From Kiloniellaceae bacterium (GTDB taxonomy: Bacteria; Pseudomonadota; Alphaproteobacteria; Kiloniellales; Kiloniellaceae): a stretch of 16,702 nucleotides of DNA. The stretch is from contig JANQKX010000149.1 of the NCBI GenBank assembly GCA_028280915.1, positions 1 through 16,702 of the forward strand, in the 5' to 3' direction. Positions 6,498 through 13,323 of this stretch are shown here, one piece after another. Position 1 is the stretch's first letter. Each line of letters opens with the position of its first letter. The notes below the pieces were generated by a model. That model did not search any database. It saw only the letters and a program-made list of their open reading frames with translations, and was not told the origin of the DNA. The translations under genes were made by a program, and so were the position numbers.

Positions 6498-7694
6498 TTG
6501 GAGGACTTAAAACTGGAAAACACCATCGCAAATTTTGAAGAATTCTGGGCCATCGTGGTGGAGGTCTGGCACCGGGGCGTTTTCGGGATCGAGCTGGGCC
6601 GCATCCTGGGCGCGCTGGGGATCTTCATCCTCTTTTTGCTGTTCCGTAAGCTCTTCACCAGGTTCGTTTTTCGCCGCCTGCAAAACTATGCCGAAAAGAC
6701 CCACACCCGGCTCGACGATAACCTGATCACCTGCCTGGGTGGGCCGATCCGGTTTATTCCCGTGGTTTTGGGGCTGTTTTTCGCCACGGAATACCTGCAG
6801 CTGGGCGATGCCTTTCAAACCATCGCCGATAAGGTTGTTCAGTCCCTCATCGTCTTCACGATCTTCTGGGGCTTTTACGCCTCGGTGGAACCCCTCTCCT
6901 TCATCTTCTCGAAGTTGGAGGCCATCTTCAGCCGGCCTCTGGTTCAATGGCTGGTGAAGACCGTCAAGGGCGCCTTCATCTTTTTGGGCGCGGCCACGAT
7001 CCTGGAAATGTGGGGCATCAAGGTGGGCCCCATCCTGGCCGGTCTGGGCCTGTTCGGCGTGGCCGTCGCCCTAGGCGCGCAGGATCTCTTTAAAAACCTG
7101 ATCGCCGGCGTTTTGGTCCTGGCGGAAAAACGCTTCGAGCCGGGCGACTGGATCAAGGTGGACGGGGTGGTCGAAGGCACGGTGGAAAACATCGGCTTCC
7201 GCTCCACGGTGATCCGCCGCTTCGACATGGCCCCGGTTTACGTGCCCAACGCCAAGCTCTCCGACGACGCGGTGACCAACTTCAGCGCCATGACCTACCG
7301 GCGCATCTACTGGACCATCGGCGTGGTCTATGCCACCACCGTGCCCCAGTTGCGCGAGATCCGCGACGGGATCGAGCGGTACGTGACCGAAAACGACGCC
7401 TTCGTGCCCGCTGACACCGCGTCTACCTTCGTGCGCATCGATGCCTTTGGCGATTCGGCCATCAACATCATGCTCTATTGCTTTACCCGCACCACCAATT
7501 GGGGCCAGTGGCTGGAGATCAAGGAAAACCTGGCCTATGAGATCAAGGCGATCGTGGAAGGCGCCGGCAGTTCCTTTGCCTTCCCGAGCCGGTCTTTGTA
7601 TGTGGAAACCCTGCCCGGAGAGGCGCCGGAGATCTTCGCGCCCCCCGGCACCTCCCCGGCGCAACCCGCGCCCGCCACGGACACCGCCTCATGA
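6498..7694 (+). CDS. MscS-type mechanosensitive ion channel
   Basis: Inner-membrane channel protein of the small-conductance mechanosensitive family, probably gating on membrane tension during osmotic downshock; up to 398 residues. Hydrophobic segments are at about 34-50, 84-100, 112-132 and 155-172. The pore-lining TM3 lies at about 176-200 (GLGLFGVAVALGAQDLFKNLIAG). The MscS beta domain follows, with RFEPGDWIKVDGVVEGTVENIGFRST and VYVPNAKLSD, then a cytosolic alpha/beta region and a Pro-rich tail. There is no ATG start. An in-frame TGA lies at 6489, leaving TTG at 6498 (poor ribosome site) or CTG at 6513. The CTG has GGAGGA seven bases upstream and is favoured by spacing but is a rare start. 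The stop overlaps the next ATG by four bases. Confidence 0.92.
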   Translation: MEDLKLENTIANFEEFWAIVVEVWHRGVFGIELGRILGALGIFILFLLFRKLFTRFVFRRLQNYAEKTHTRLDDNLITCLGGPIRFIPVVLGLFFATEYLQLGDAFQTIADKVVQSLIVFTIFWGFYASVEPLSFIFSKLEAIFSRPLVQWLVKTVKGAFIFLGAATILEMWGIKVGPILAGLGLFGVAVALGAQDLFKNLIAGVLVLAEKRFEPGDWIKVDGVVEGTVENIGFRSTVIRRFDMAPVYVPNAKLSDDAVTNFSAMTYRRIYWTIGVVYATTVPQLREIRDGIERYVTENDAFVPADTASTFVRIDAFGDSAINIMLYCFTRTTNWGQWLEIKENLAYEIKAIVEGAGSSFAFPSRSLYVETLPGEAPEIFAPPGTSPAQPAPATDTAS

Positions 7695-8203
7695 CCGAAA
7701 CCCCCGCCGTCCCGCATTACAGCAACCAATATCTGCTGCGCATTTTGGACGACACCAAGGTGATCGCCATGGTGGGCGCCTCGCCCAACTGGAACCGTCC
7801 CAGCTATTTCGCCATGAAGTATCTGCAGGAAAAGGGCTACCGGGTGATCCCGGTCAACCCGCGGGCCGCCGGCGGTGAGATCCTGGGCGAAAAGGTCTAT
7901 GGTTCCATTACGGAGGTCCCCGGCCCCATCCACATGGTGGACATCTTCCGCAACTCCGACGCCGCCGGCCCCATCACCGACGAGGCCATCGCGGTGGCGA
8001 AGGAAAAGGATATTCGGGTGATCTGGATGCAGCTGGGCGTGATCAATCACGCCGCCGCCGCGCGGGCCGAGGCCGCCGGTTTGACGGTCGTCATGGACCG
8101 TTGCCCCAAGATCGAATTCGGCCGCCTGCACAGGGAGCTGTCCTGGGGCGGCTTCAACAGCGGCGTCATCACCGCCAAGCGTCAGAGGCTGAGATCCCCA
8201 TGA
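7691..8203 (+). CDS. CoA-binding-domain protein (YccU-like)
   Basis: Small Rossmann-fold protein of 170 residues with the CoA-binding domain also found in succinyl-CoA synthetase alpha and YccU. The nucleotide loop is VIAMVGASPNWNRPS (24-38), followed by the strand VIPVNPRAAGGEILGEKVYGSI and IHMVDIFRNSDAAG. The C-terminal part VIWMQLGVINHAAAARAEAAGLTVVMDRCPKIE is typical of the family. The ATG overlaps the channel-gene stop (ATGA), and its own stop overlaps the metY start (ATGA), so translation is probably coupled in all three. I recall members of this family next to metY in other alphaproteobacteria, which suggests a link to thiol or homocysteine metabolism, but the biochemical role is not known. 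Confidence 0.88.
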   Translation: MTETPAVPHYSNQYLLRILDDTKVIAMVGASPNWNRPSYFAMKYLQEKGYRVIPVNPRAAGGEILGEKVYGSITEVPGPIHMVDIFRNSDAAGPITDEAIAVAKEKDIRVIWMQLGVINHAAAARAEAAGLTVVMDRCPKIEFGRLHRELSWGGFNSGVITAKRQRLRSP

Positions 8204-9522
8204 GTAACGACGGCAACAGCAACGACGGCAACACCGATCCCCGCGCGGCCTTCGGTTTTGAGACCCGTATGATTCACGCCGGCGCCCAGCCGGAGCCCGT
8301 TACCGGCGCCCGCCAGACCCCGATTTACCAAAACACCTCTTATGTGTTCCACGACGTGGACCACGCGGCCTCCCTGTTCAACCTGCAGACCTTCGGCTTT
8401 ATCTATTCCCGCCTGACCAATCCCACGGTCGCCGTCTTGGAAGAACGTCTGGCCAGCCTGGAAGGCGGCCGGGGCGCCACCTGCTGCGCTTCGGGCCATG
8501 CGGCCCAGATCCTGACCTTTTTTGCCTTTATGGAACCGGGCGATGGCTTCATCGCCTCCAACCGGCTCTACGGCGGCTCCATCACTCAGTTCGGCAAGAC
8601 CTTCAAGAAATTTGACTGGCATGTGACCTTCGTGGACGTGGACGACCCGGACGCGGTCCGCGCCGCCATCACGCCCAAGTGCAAGGCCATTTTTGTCGAG
8701 AGTCTGGCCAACCCGGGCGGCGTGGTGAGCGATCTGGAAAGTCTCGCCGCCATCGCCAAGGAGGCCGGCATCCTGCTCATCGTGGACAACACCATGGCCA
8801 CGCCTTACCTGTGCCAGCCCTTTAACTGGGGCGCCGATCTGGTGGTCCACTCCACCACCAAGTTCCTCTCCGGCAACGGCACCTCGGTGGGCGGCGGCGT
8901 GGTCGATAGCGGCACCTTCGATTGGGCGCAAAACGACAAGTTCAAAGGGCTGACCGCGCCTGAGCCGGCCTATCACGGCCTCTCCTTCTACGAGACTTTC
9001 GGGGACATGGCCTTCACCACCCACGCCCATGCGGTGGGGTTACGGGATCTGGGGCCGACCATGGCGCCCATGAACGCCTTTCAGACCTTGCTGGGCATCG
9101 AGACCTTGAGCCTGCGCATGGAGCGCCATTGCGCCAACGCCGCCCAGGTGGCCCGCTACTTGGAAGCCCATCCGGCCGTGGCCTGGGTGTCCTGCGCCGC
9201 CTTGGAGTCCAGCCCCTATCACGAGCTGGCGCGGAAGTACCTGCCAAGAGGCGCGGGCTCGGTCTTCACCTTCGGCCTCAAGGGCGGCTTTGACGCGGGG
9301 ATCAAGATGGTGGAAAGCTGCAATCTGTTCTCCCACCTGGCCAACATCGGCGACAGCCGCTCGCTGATCCTCCACCCCGCCTCCACCACCCACCGGCAGC
9401 TCACCGAGGAACAACAAATCGCTGCCGGTGCCGGCCCGGACGTCATCCGCCTCTCGGTGGGTCTGGAAACGGTGGACGACCTAATCGCCGATTTGGATCA
9501 GGCTCTTGCCGCCCTCGACTGA
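8200..9522 (+). CDS. metY: O-acetylhomoserine sulfhydrylase
   Basis: PLP enzyme (O-acetylhomoserine aminocarboxypropyltransferase) that makes homocysteine from O-acetylhomoserine and sulfide, the direct sulfhydrylation route to methionine; 440 residues. The fold-type I Cys/Met-metabolism signature is clear: TRMIHAGAQPEP, YSRLTNPTVAVLEERLASLEGG, and IVDNTMATPYLCQPFNWGADLVVHSTTKFLSGNG with the Schiff-base Lys221. NIGDSRSLILHPASTTHRQL and a C-terminal RLSVGLETVDDLIADLDQAL follow. The long middle insertion (DKFKGLTAPEPAYHGLSFYE) separates MetY from MetB/MetZ. The ATG at 8200 overlaps the preceding stop by four bases. The first residues form a small Ser-Asn-Asp-Gly repeat. The stop is 10 bp from the convergent methyltransferase stop. 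Confidence 0.96.
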   Translation: MSNDGNSNDGNTDPRAAFGFETRMIHAGAQPEPVTGARQTPIYQNTSYVFHDVDHAASLFNLQTFGFIYSRLTNPTVAVLEERLASLEGGRGATCCASGHAAQILTFFAFMEPGDGFIASNRLYGGSITQFGKTFKKFDWHVTFVDVDDPDAVRAAITPKCKAIFVESLANPGGVVSDLESLAAIAKEAGILLIVDNTMATPYLCQPFNWGADLVVHSTTKFLSGNGTSVGGGVVDSGTFDWAQNDKFKGLTAPEPAYHGLSFYETFGDMAFTTHAHAVGLRDLGPTMAPMNAFQTLLGIETLSLRMERHCANAAQVARYLEAHPAVAWVSCAALESSPYHELARKYLPRGAGSVFTFGLKGGFDAGIKMVESCNLFSHLANIGDSRSLILHPASTTHRQLTEEQQIAAGAGPDVIRLSVGLETVDDLIADLDQALAALD

Positions 9523-9532
9523 CGGTCCCGCC

Positions 9533-10333
9533 CTACCCGCCGTCGCCGCGCCATTGCTTGGCCACCACTTGAGAGACCAACCGGGTCCAGCTTCTGTTGT
9601 GGGAGCGGTAGTCGTAATAGACGTCTTCCTGCCCCAGATGTGTCCAGTCGCCCTGACCGTCAAAGAGCTGGTTTAGATCCGTGATCCAAGCGGTGCGATC
9701 GGGCGTGCTGTCCGTGTGAAAATCAAAGGGGCAGGCCATGACCAGCAAGCCGCCGGGCCGCAACCGGGCGGACAGCTCCCGCACCAAGGCCGCCGGATCC
9801 GGGTGCCGATCCGCCACGTTGAGGCAGGTGACCAGATCAAAATCCCCATATCCCGAAGCCTGTTCCAGGAAGGCATTGACGATTTTCACCCGGCGGGCTG
9901 CCTCCGTGACGGCCGGCGGCCGGGACCGGGCTTTCAGCCAATCCAGTCTGCCGGCCGTCGCGATCCGGGGCACTTTCGGCAGGGGATCGTCGGTCATCAA
10001 AAACCGCTCGGCCCATCGACAAAATGTGGCCGAAGGCTCGATCATCACCAGTTCGCGCAGATCTGCAAAACGTGACGCGGCTTCAAACAGTGTGCGCCCG
10101 GTCGCGCCGCCCACATCGCAGTATCGTCCAGGCTGATGGCCAAGGGCCTTCGCCCAGTTTTCCGTTAACGCCGCCACTCTTTCGGGAAAGGTCGGCGGCA
10201 CGGTGTCGCGAAGCGGATTGGGATATCCCACCCCCTGCGGCTGGTCATGGCAGCCAAAGAGAAAGTCCGACCACCCGTTTTCCAAATAGATGGCCAGGCG
10301 TTCTTGTGTTGCGTAGTCTTTGTCCGGTTCCAT
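9533..10333 (-). CDS. Class I SAM-dependent methyltransferase, substrate unknown
   Basis: 266 residues with a Rossmann-like methyltransferase core. Motif I is YCDVGGATGRT (71-81) and the acidic ribose-binding end of strand 2 is VMIEPS with Glu99. Motif IV lies in FDLVTCLNVADRHPDP and the post-motif region is LRPGGLLVMACPFDFH. The C-terminal YYDYRSHNRSWTRLVSQVVAKQW is distinctive but I cannot assign it. The spaced Cys residues (28, 72, 104 and later) do not form the conserved arsenite-binding set I would expect for ArsM, so arsenite methylation is not supported, despite the divergent ArsI-like neighbour. The ATG at 10333 is preceded by GGAATGGAAG. The gene is transcribed away from arsI across a 119-bp space with a perfect palindrome. 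Confidence 0.82.
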   Translation of the reverse strand: MEPDKDYATQERLAIYLENGWSDFLFGCHDQPQGVGYPNPLRDTVPPTFPERVAALTENWAKALGHQPGRYCDVGGATGRTLFEAASRFADLRELVMIEPSATFCRWAERFLMTDDPLPKVPRIATAGRLDWLKARSRPPAVTEAARRVKIVNAFLEQASGYGDFDLVTCLNVADRHPDPAALVRELSARLRPGGLLVMACPFDFHTDSTPDRTAWITDLNQLFDGQGDWTHLGQEDVYYDYRSHNRSWTRLVSQVVAKQWRGDGG

Positions 10334-10376
10334 GCTTCCATTCCGACGGGATTTGACACTGTATGAAAACTACACT

Positions 10377-10398
10377 TCGATATTTCTGGAAATATCGA
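10377..10398. promoter_or_regulatory. Perfect 22-bp palindrome between methyltransferase and arsI
   Basis: Nine-base arms TCGATATTT and AAATATCGA flank CTGG, with five T following on the plus strand. It sits 44 bp from the methyltransferase start and 54 bp from the arsI start. An AT-rich interrupted dyad like this fits a dimeric repressor operator, for example of ArsR/SmtB type. On the plus strand it also resembles a weak terminator or attenuator ahead of arsI. No regulator gene is present in the window. Confidence 0.6.
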
Positions 10399-10452
10399 TT
10401 TTTATGACCTATATCCCTTTTAGCGTAATACACTCGAGATGAGGACAACTTC

Positions 10453-10902
10453 ATGAGCAGACTTCACGTCAGTCTTTATGTGCCGGACTTGGAAAAAGGA
10501 ATCCAGTACTACACTGCCCTCTTCGGCGTCGCGCCCAGCCGTCGCAAGGATGGCTATGTGCAGTGGCTCTTGGAAGACCCCCAACTCAATTTCGTCATCG
10601 AGGAAAGCGCCAAGAATCAGGGCTTGAACCACCTGGGCCTGCAAGCCGACTCCGAAGAGGAATTGGCCGGCATTTATCAGCGCTTCGACGCCACCGGCGG
10701 TCCCACCACGGAACGGGGCAAGACCCAATGCTGCTACGCGGTCTCCGACAAGGGCTGGGCCCGGGACCCGGCGGGCATTGCCTGGGAAGGGTTTTTCACC
10801 CATCACGAGGCGCAGAACTACGGCACCCCCGGCGACTTCACCGCCCGGCCGGAAAATGAAGCCCGCGACCGAGAAAACGGCCAATCCGTAGGCTGCTGCT
10901 GA
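10453..10902 (+). CDS. ArsI/CadI-family metalloenzyme (vicinal oxygen chelate fold)
   Basis: Member of the glyoxalase/VOC group that includes ArsI, the iron-dependent C-As lyase that demethylates trivalent organoarsenicals, and CadI, a cadmium-induced protein; 149 residues. Expected metal ligands are at His5 (SRLHVSLYV), His60 (GLNHLGLQ) and Glu112 (DPAGIAWEGF). The vicinal thiol pair that holds the arsenical is at Cys93-Cys94 (KTQCCYAVSDKGW). Spacing agrees closely with described ArsI proteins. A further Cys pair ends the protein (148-149). The ATG at 10453 has GAGGA seven bases upstream. No arsR, arsC, acr3 or arsM is in the window, so the detoxification partners must be elsewhere if it acts on arsenic. 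ArsI versus CadI cannot be decided from sequence. Confidence 0.88.
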   Translation: MSRLHVSLYVPDLEKGIQYYTALFGVAPSRRKDGYVQWLLEDPQLNFVIEESAKNQGLNHLGLQADSEEELAGIYQRFDATGGPTTERGKTQCCYAVSDKGWARDPAGIAWEGFFTHHEAQNYGTPGDFTARPENEARDRENGQSVGCC

Positions 10903-10974
10903 AGCATCGGATCCCTCTATCGCCGACGCCGACGCAATCTGCGGCGCCGGCGGGTGGGACATATTGTGACTTCA

Positions 10975-10993
10975 CCGGTCAGCTGCTGACTGG
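10975..10993. repeat. 19-bp palindrome downstream of arsI
   Basis: CCGGTCAGC-T-GCTGACTGG: nine-base arms around one base, fully complementary except one G:T position. It lies 72 bp after the arsI stop at the edge of the AT-rich block. It could be a protein-binding dyad or the stem of a 3' hairpin. No T-tract follows directly. Confidence 0.5.
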
Positions 10994-11356
10994 ATGATCA
11001 AAAATACACTTCCCAAAATATTAATTTTTTTGGTTAAAATCATTTATTAACAAATTGTTTTTGATTAATTTTTGACCGTCAGGAATAAAATTCCAGATTC
11101 CCTTTTGTCTCTAGCTGCTTCTCGACGGGCAAATACTTTGTGATTTGGGCGACGATGTAAAGATTTAGGACAAAAATCTGAAGTGTTTCTCATATATTCT
11201 GCTCGAGTTTTCGAATAAGAGAGCAATTATTCTTGCTAAATTAGTTGAGTTGTATATTCAATAAAATATATTATTATCAGTATGAAGGAACTTTTACTGA
11301 ATAAAATGCATGAGAAGTATGGCATTTCCTGAAAAGCTAGCGTATGGTGTCAAAAA
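10994..11356. other. AT-rich gene-free block
   Basis: About 360 bp of strongly AT-rich sequence in an otherwise GC-rich window, with no reading frame I can support. It contains several short dyads: TCAAAAAT at 10998 with ATTTTTGA at 11068, GTTAA...TTAAC near 11034-11052, and GGAAT-AAA-ATTCC near 11082. It also holds repeated TTAATTTTT runs and a promoter-like element near its right end. It may be a regulatory region, an unrecognised RNA, or residue of foreign DNA. Confidence 0.6.
11245..11272 (+). promoter_or_regulatory. Candidate promoter for the 115-residue protein gene
   Basis: TTGAGT (11245-11250) and TATATT (11267-11272) are separated by 16 bp, 99 bp ahead of the ATG at 11372. In an AT-rich stretch such matches arise easily by chance. 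Confidence 0.28.
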
Positions 11357-11371
11357 AAGGGGATGCGCGCG

Positions 11372-11719
11372 ATGCAAAATCGGCCTGAGCCGCGAGGCAA
11401 TGTTTATCCGTTTCCAACACCCGTACCACGGCCGCGCCCATCGCCGGTGCAGCTGGAATGGTTAAGACAGGGGTTGGACCAACCGGGCGGCAAGCTGCCG
11501 CTCTTCGACAGCGAGGGCCGGCGATATACCATCGGCTTCGTGCGCTCGTGCATCGATCAAGGCTGGGCGGAACCCTGGTTTGTGAATCCCTTGAAGGAAG
11601 ATTGGCTGATCTGCCGATTGACCCGGGCCGGCCGGGCGCACGTGCTGCGGGAGCCTCTTCCAAAGGATGACGCGCCGTCTGACCAGCCCGTGGACAAACT
11701 TTCGGAAACTGAAAGCTGA
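11372..11719 (+). CDS. Small conserved-looking protein, possible winged-helix fold
   Basis: 115 residues, cytoplasmic, no signal or membrane segment. The first 25 residues are Pro/Arg rich (PFPTPVPRPRPSP). The middle reads QLEWLRQGLDQPGGKLPLFDSEGR, then TIGFVRSCIDQGWAEPWFVNPLKEDWLICRLTRAGR. The pattern of helix, helix, strand, strand ending in LTxAGR resembles the wing of a winged-helix domain, as in MarR-like proteins. I recall similar hypothetical proteins in Rhodospirillales but cannot name the family. The ATG at 11372 is chosen over the in-frame ATG at 11363 because AAGGGG lies nine bases before it and would directly abut the other. The gene converges with the 304-residue gene, with 58 bp between stops containing a CCGGC/GCCGG dyad. 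Confidence 0.75.
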   Translation: MQNRPEPRGNVYPFPTPVPRPRPSPVQLEWLRQGLDQPGGKLPLFDSEGRRYTIGFVRSCIDQGWAEPWFVNPLKEDWLICRLTRAGRAHVLREPLPKDDAPSDQPVDKLSETES

Positions 11720-11777
11720 TTAAGACCGGATCACCGGCAAGTCCCAGCCGGCCGAAACCGTTCTCGCTGAAACCATT

Positions 11778-12692
11778 CTAACGGGCCGGCAGGCGCGCCT
11801 TTAAATCCGCGCACACGCCACTTATGGCCGTGCGCGCCTGGTCAATGACCTGCTCCATGACCTGGTCCATTCGGGGCGTTTCACCGCCCTGCCCCTCGAC
11901 CACCCGTTCGGCGGCGACCCCTTCGGCGCAATGGGCGAACCGGTCCAACTGCTCGTCTTGCACCTTGGCCACGTCGCAGAGGGCCGTATCCATGGCGGCA
12001 TCGAGCTCTCCCAGAGCGTCGGAGTGCCGTTTGGCGAATTCAGCCAGCTGTTGGCCAAGGGCGCGCCCTTGACTATGTATGAGCGCAATGGCCGCCAGCT
12101 CCGGGCCGGTCCGGTCTCCCTGTCCGTGGCGCTTCCCCCGGGTCCCCCGCCGGGCGAGGCCATAGGAAAGGGCCGAGATACTCTGCAGGAGGTCACCCAA
12201 TTGCCGTTCGAGCTGCGCTGATTCCGCCGTTACCGCTGCCTTTTGCCTGTCGGCAAGCCGATGATAGCGGTTGGAGGCTTCCGCGAGCCCGGTTTTGCCG
12301 TCCCAGCGACTTTCTTCCACGGCGGCCCGCAGTTCCGTCGCCTTGTCGGACCGAGGCGCCTGCGCGTCTCCCCGGACGGGGCCCTGGTCCAGGTCGCTCA
12401 GCAGGCCCGAGAGGGCCATGAAATGGGACAGCCGTTCCGTTTCCAAAAGGCACCATTGTTCCTGCCGCGCCAGATGGTTGTCCGCCAACTGGCGCAGCAG
12501 GCGGGCAATGGGATCGCTTCCCGCCGGCGGATCGGAAAAATCCCCCGCTGCGGCGCGCTGCAAAAACGACATGGCGTCGCCATCGGCAAGCTGCGCGCCC
12601 TGGGATGGGTTTTTGGCCGCCGTGGCGTCTTGTGACAAGGGCATGACGGAACCGCCCGCGTTCTTTTCGGACCGCATTAGGGGCAAAGCCAT
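11778..12692 (-). CDS. Helical soluble protein of unknown function
   Basis: 304 residues, not recognised. No signal peptide or membrane segment is seen. The sequence is mostly amphipathic helix. One helical region is LLRQLADNHLARQEQWCLLETERL, another runs over about 120 to 175 (AVEESRWDGKTGLAEASNRYHRLADRQ...LERQLGDLLQSISALSYGLARR), and a third covers about 195 to 300. A basic linker RRGTRGKRHGQGDR lies between them. This looks like coiled-coil or helical-bundle material. Hints of chemoreceptor-like helices are not strong enough to call. Codon use is GC-rich like the core genes. TAGGAG seven bases before the ATG includes the TAG stop of the upstream membrane-protein gene, so the two are very likely cotranscribed and translationally linked. 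Confidence 0.75.
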   Translation of the reverse strand: MALPLMRSEKNAGGSVMPLSQDATAAKNPSQGAQLADGDAMSFLQRAAAGDFSDPPAGSDPIARLLRQLADNHLARQEQWCLLETERLSHFMALSGLLSDLDQGPVRGDAQAPRSDKATELRAAVEESRWDGKTGLAEASNRYHRLADRQKAAVTAESAQLERQLGDLLQSISALSYGLARRGTRGKRHGQGDRTGPELAAIALIHSQGRALGQQLAEFAKRHSDALGELDAAMDTALCDVAKVQDEQLDRFAHCAEGVAAERVVEGQGGETPRMDQVMEQVIDQARTAISGVCADLKARLPAR

Positions 12693-12702
12693 GGGGGATC
12701 TC

Positions 12703-12891
12703 CTACGGCAGGGAGACGGACGGCACCTGGGCCGTTGCGGTCAGGCCGGGCAGCCTCAAATCGGACAATAGGGTGTTCATCTGAGGCCATACCTGAGACC
12801 AGCCAAAAATCATTTCAACCGCGATGGCGGAGGTGGCAAGGGCGGTGGTCACCGCGCATACCAAAAACACCACGTCGATCATGCGTACCAT
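12703..12891 (-). CDS. Small single-span membrane protein
   Basis: 62 residues with one strongly hydrophobic helix from about residue 5 to 30 (IDVVFLVCAVTTALATSAIAVEMIFGW). A short positively charged N-terminus (MVRM) and a polar C-terminal tail suggest an N-in or signal-anchor topology. Not recognised as a family. AGGGGAAGGA precedes the ATG at 12891, a good ribosome site. The stop codon lies inside the ribosome site of the following 304-residue gene, so this pair forms one unit. It may anchor or recruit the helical partner to the membrane, which is inference. A second in-frame ATG at 12882 could also be used. Confidence 0.65.
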   Translation of the reverse strand: MVRMIDVVFLVCAVTTALATSAIAVEMIFGWSQVWPQMNTLLSDLRLPGLTATAQVPSVSLP

Positions 12892-13323
12892 TTGTCCTTC
12901 CCCTCACTGTGCGCCCTGCCCCACGTCCGGCTCTGGTCCTTCGGTGCCATTGCCAAGGCAGCTCGGGTGTTTTTTGTTTTGCCGCCGCTGCCCCAATTTT
13001 TCCCGCCGACGCGCCAAGGCTCTGCCCCGACGGCACGATCGCCACAGTCCTTTTCGGTTCGTTGGCGATGGTGGGATGGCCAGCATGGGATAAATTAGTG
13101 AATACGAATTTAAAGGACGAATACCTTGCAGTTTCCCGTCAAATTGAATCCATCCCCTCAGACAAAAAGAGAGCTTACGGAAACAGCGGTTTTTTGTATT
13201 CGCGATTGGGTTAGGGAAATCCTGGGCGCAGAAGACGGAGGGGCGCGGAACGGCCCAGCCAGGCGACAGCCCATCAAACGCTTCAATGAGGTTTTAAAGA
13301 GCTCTAAGTCAGATTTGGGATAA
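12892..13323. other. Non-coding gap between tRNA-Pro and the two-gene unit
   Basis: Roughly 430 bp with no convincing gene. On plus, a TTG frame (13126-13323) follows AAAGGA at good spacing, but its third codon positions are mixed rather than GC-rich and the product resembles nothing known. T-rich runs occur at 12969-12980 and 12996-13001. Short CGAATAC/GTATTCG inverted copies lie at 13117 and 13197. A promoter for the minus-strand unit must lie here or further upstream, but no good element was found. Confidence 0.5.

Noticed and set aside
9533..10333. Reading the methyltransferase as arsenite methyltransferase ArsM because of the ArsI-like neighbour
   Set aside because: The conserved ArsM cysteine arrangement is not visible, so the name would rest on proximity alone.
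10439..10456. Five-codon frame ATG AGG ACA ACT TCA TGA overlapping the arsI start
   Set aside because: It has no ribosome site of its own; it contains the arsI ribosome site by chance. A leader-peptide role is not supported.
10921..10952. GC-rich dyad shortly after the arsI stop, considered as a terminator
   Set aside because: Pairing needs several bulges (only about five outer and four inner base pairs are clean) and no T-tract follows.
12815..13045. 76-codon minus-strand frame in the gap upstream of the small membrane protein
   Set aside because: It overlaps the better-supported membrane-protein gene, lacks a ribosome site and has no recognisable features.
13126..13323. Plus-strand TTG frame of 65 codons with AAAGGA at good spacing, ending next to tRNA-Pro
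   Set aside because: Third codon positions are not GC-rich, unlike all real genes here, and the product resembles nothing. The ribosome-site match is probably chance.
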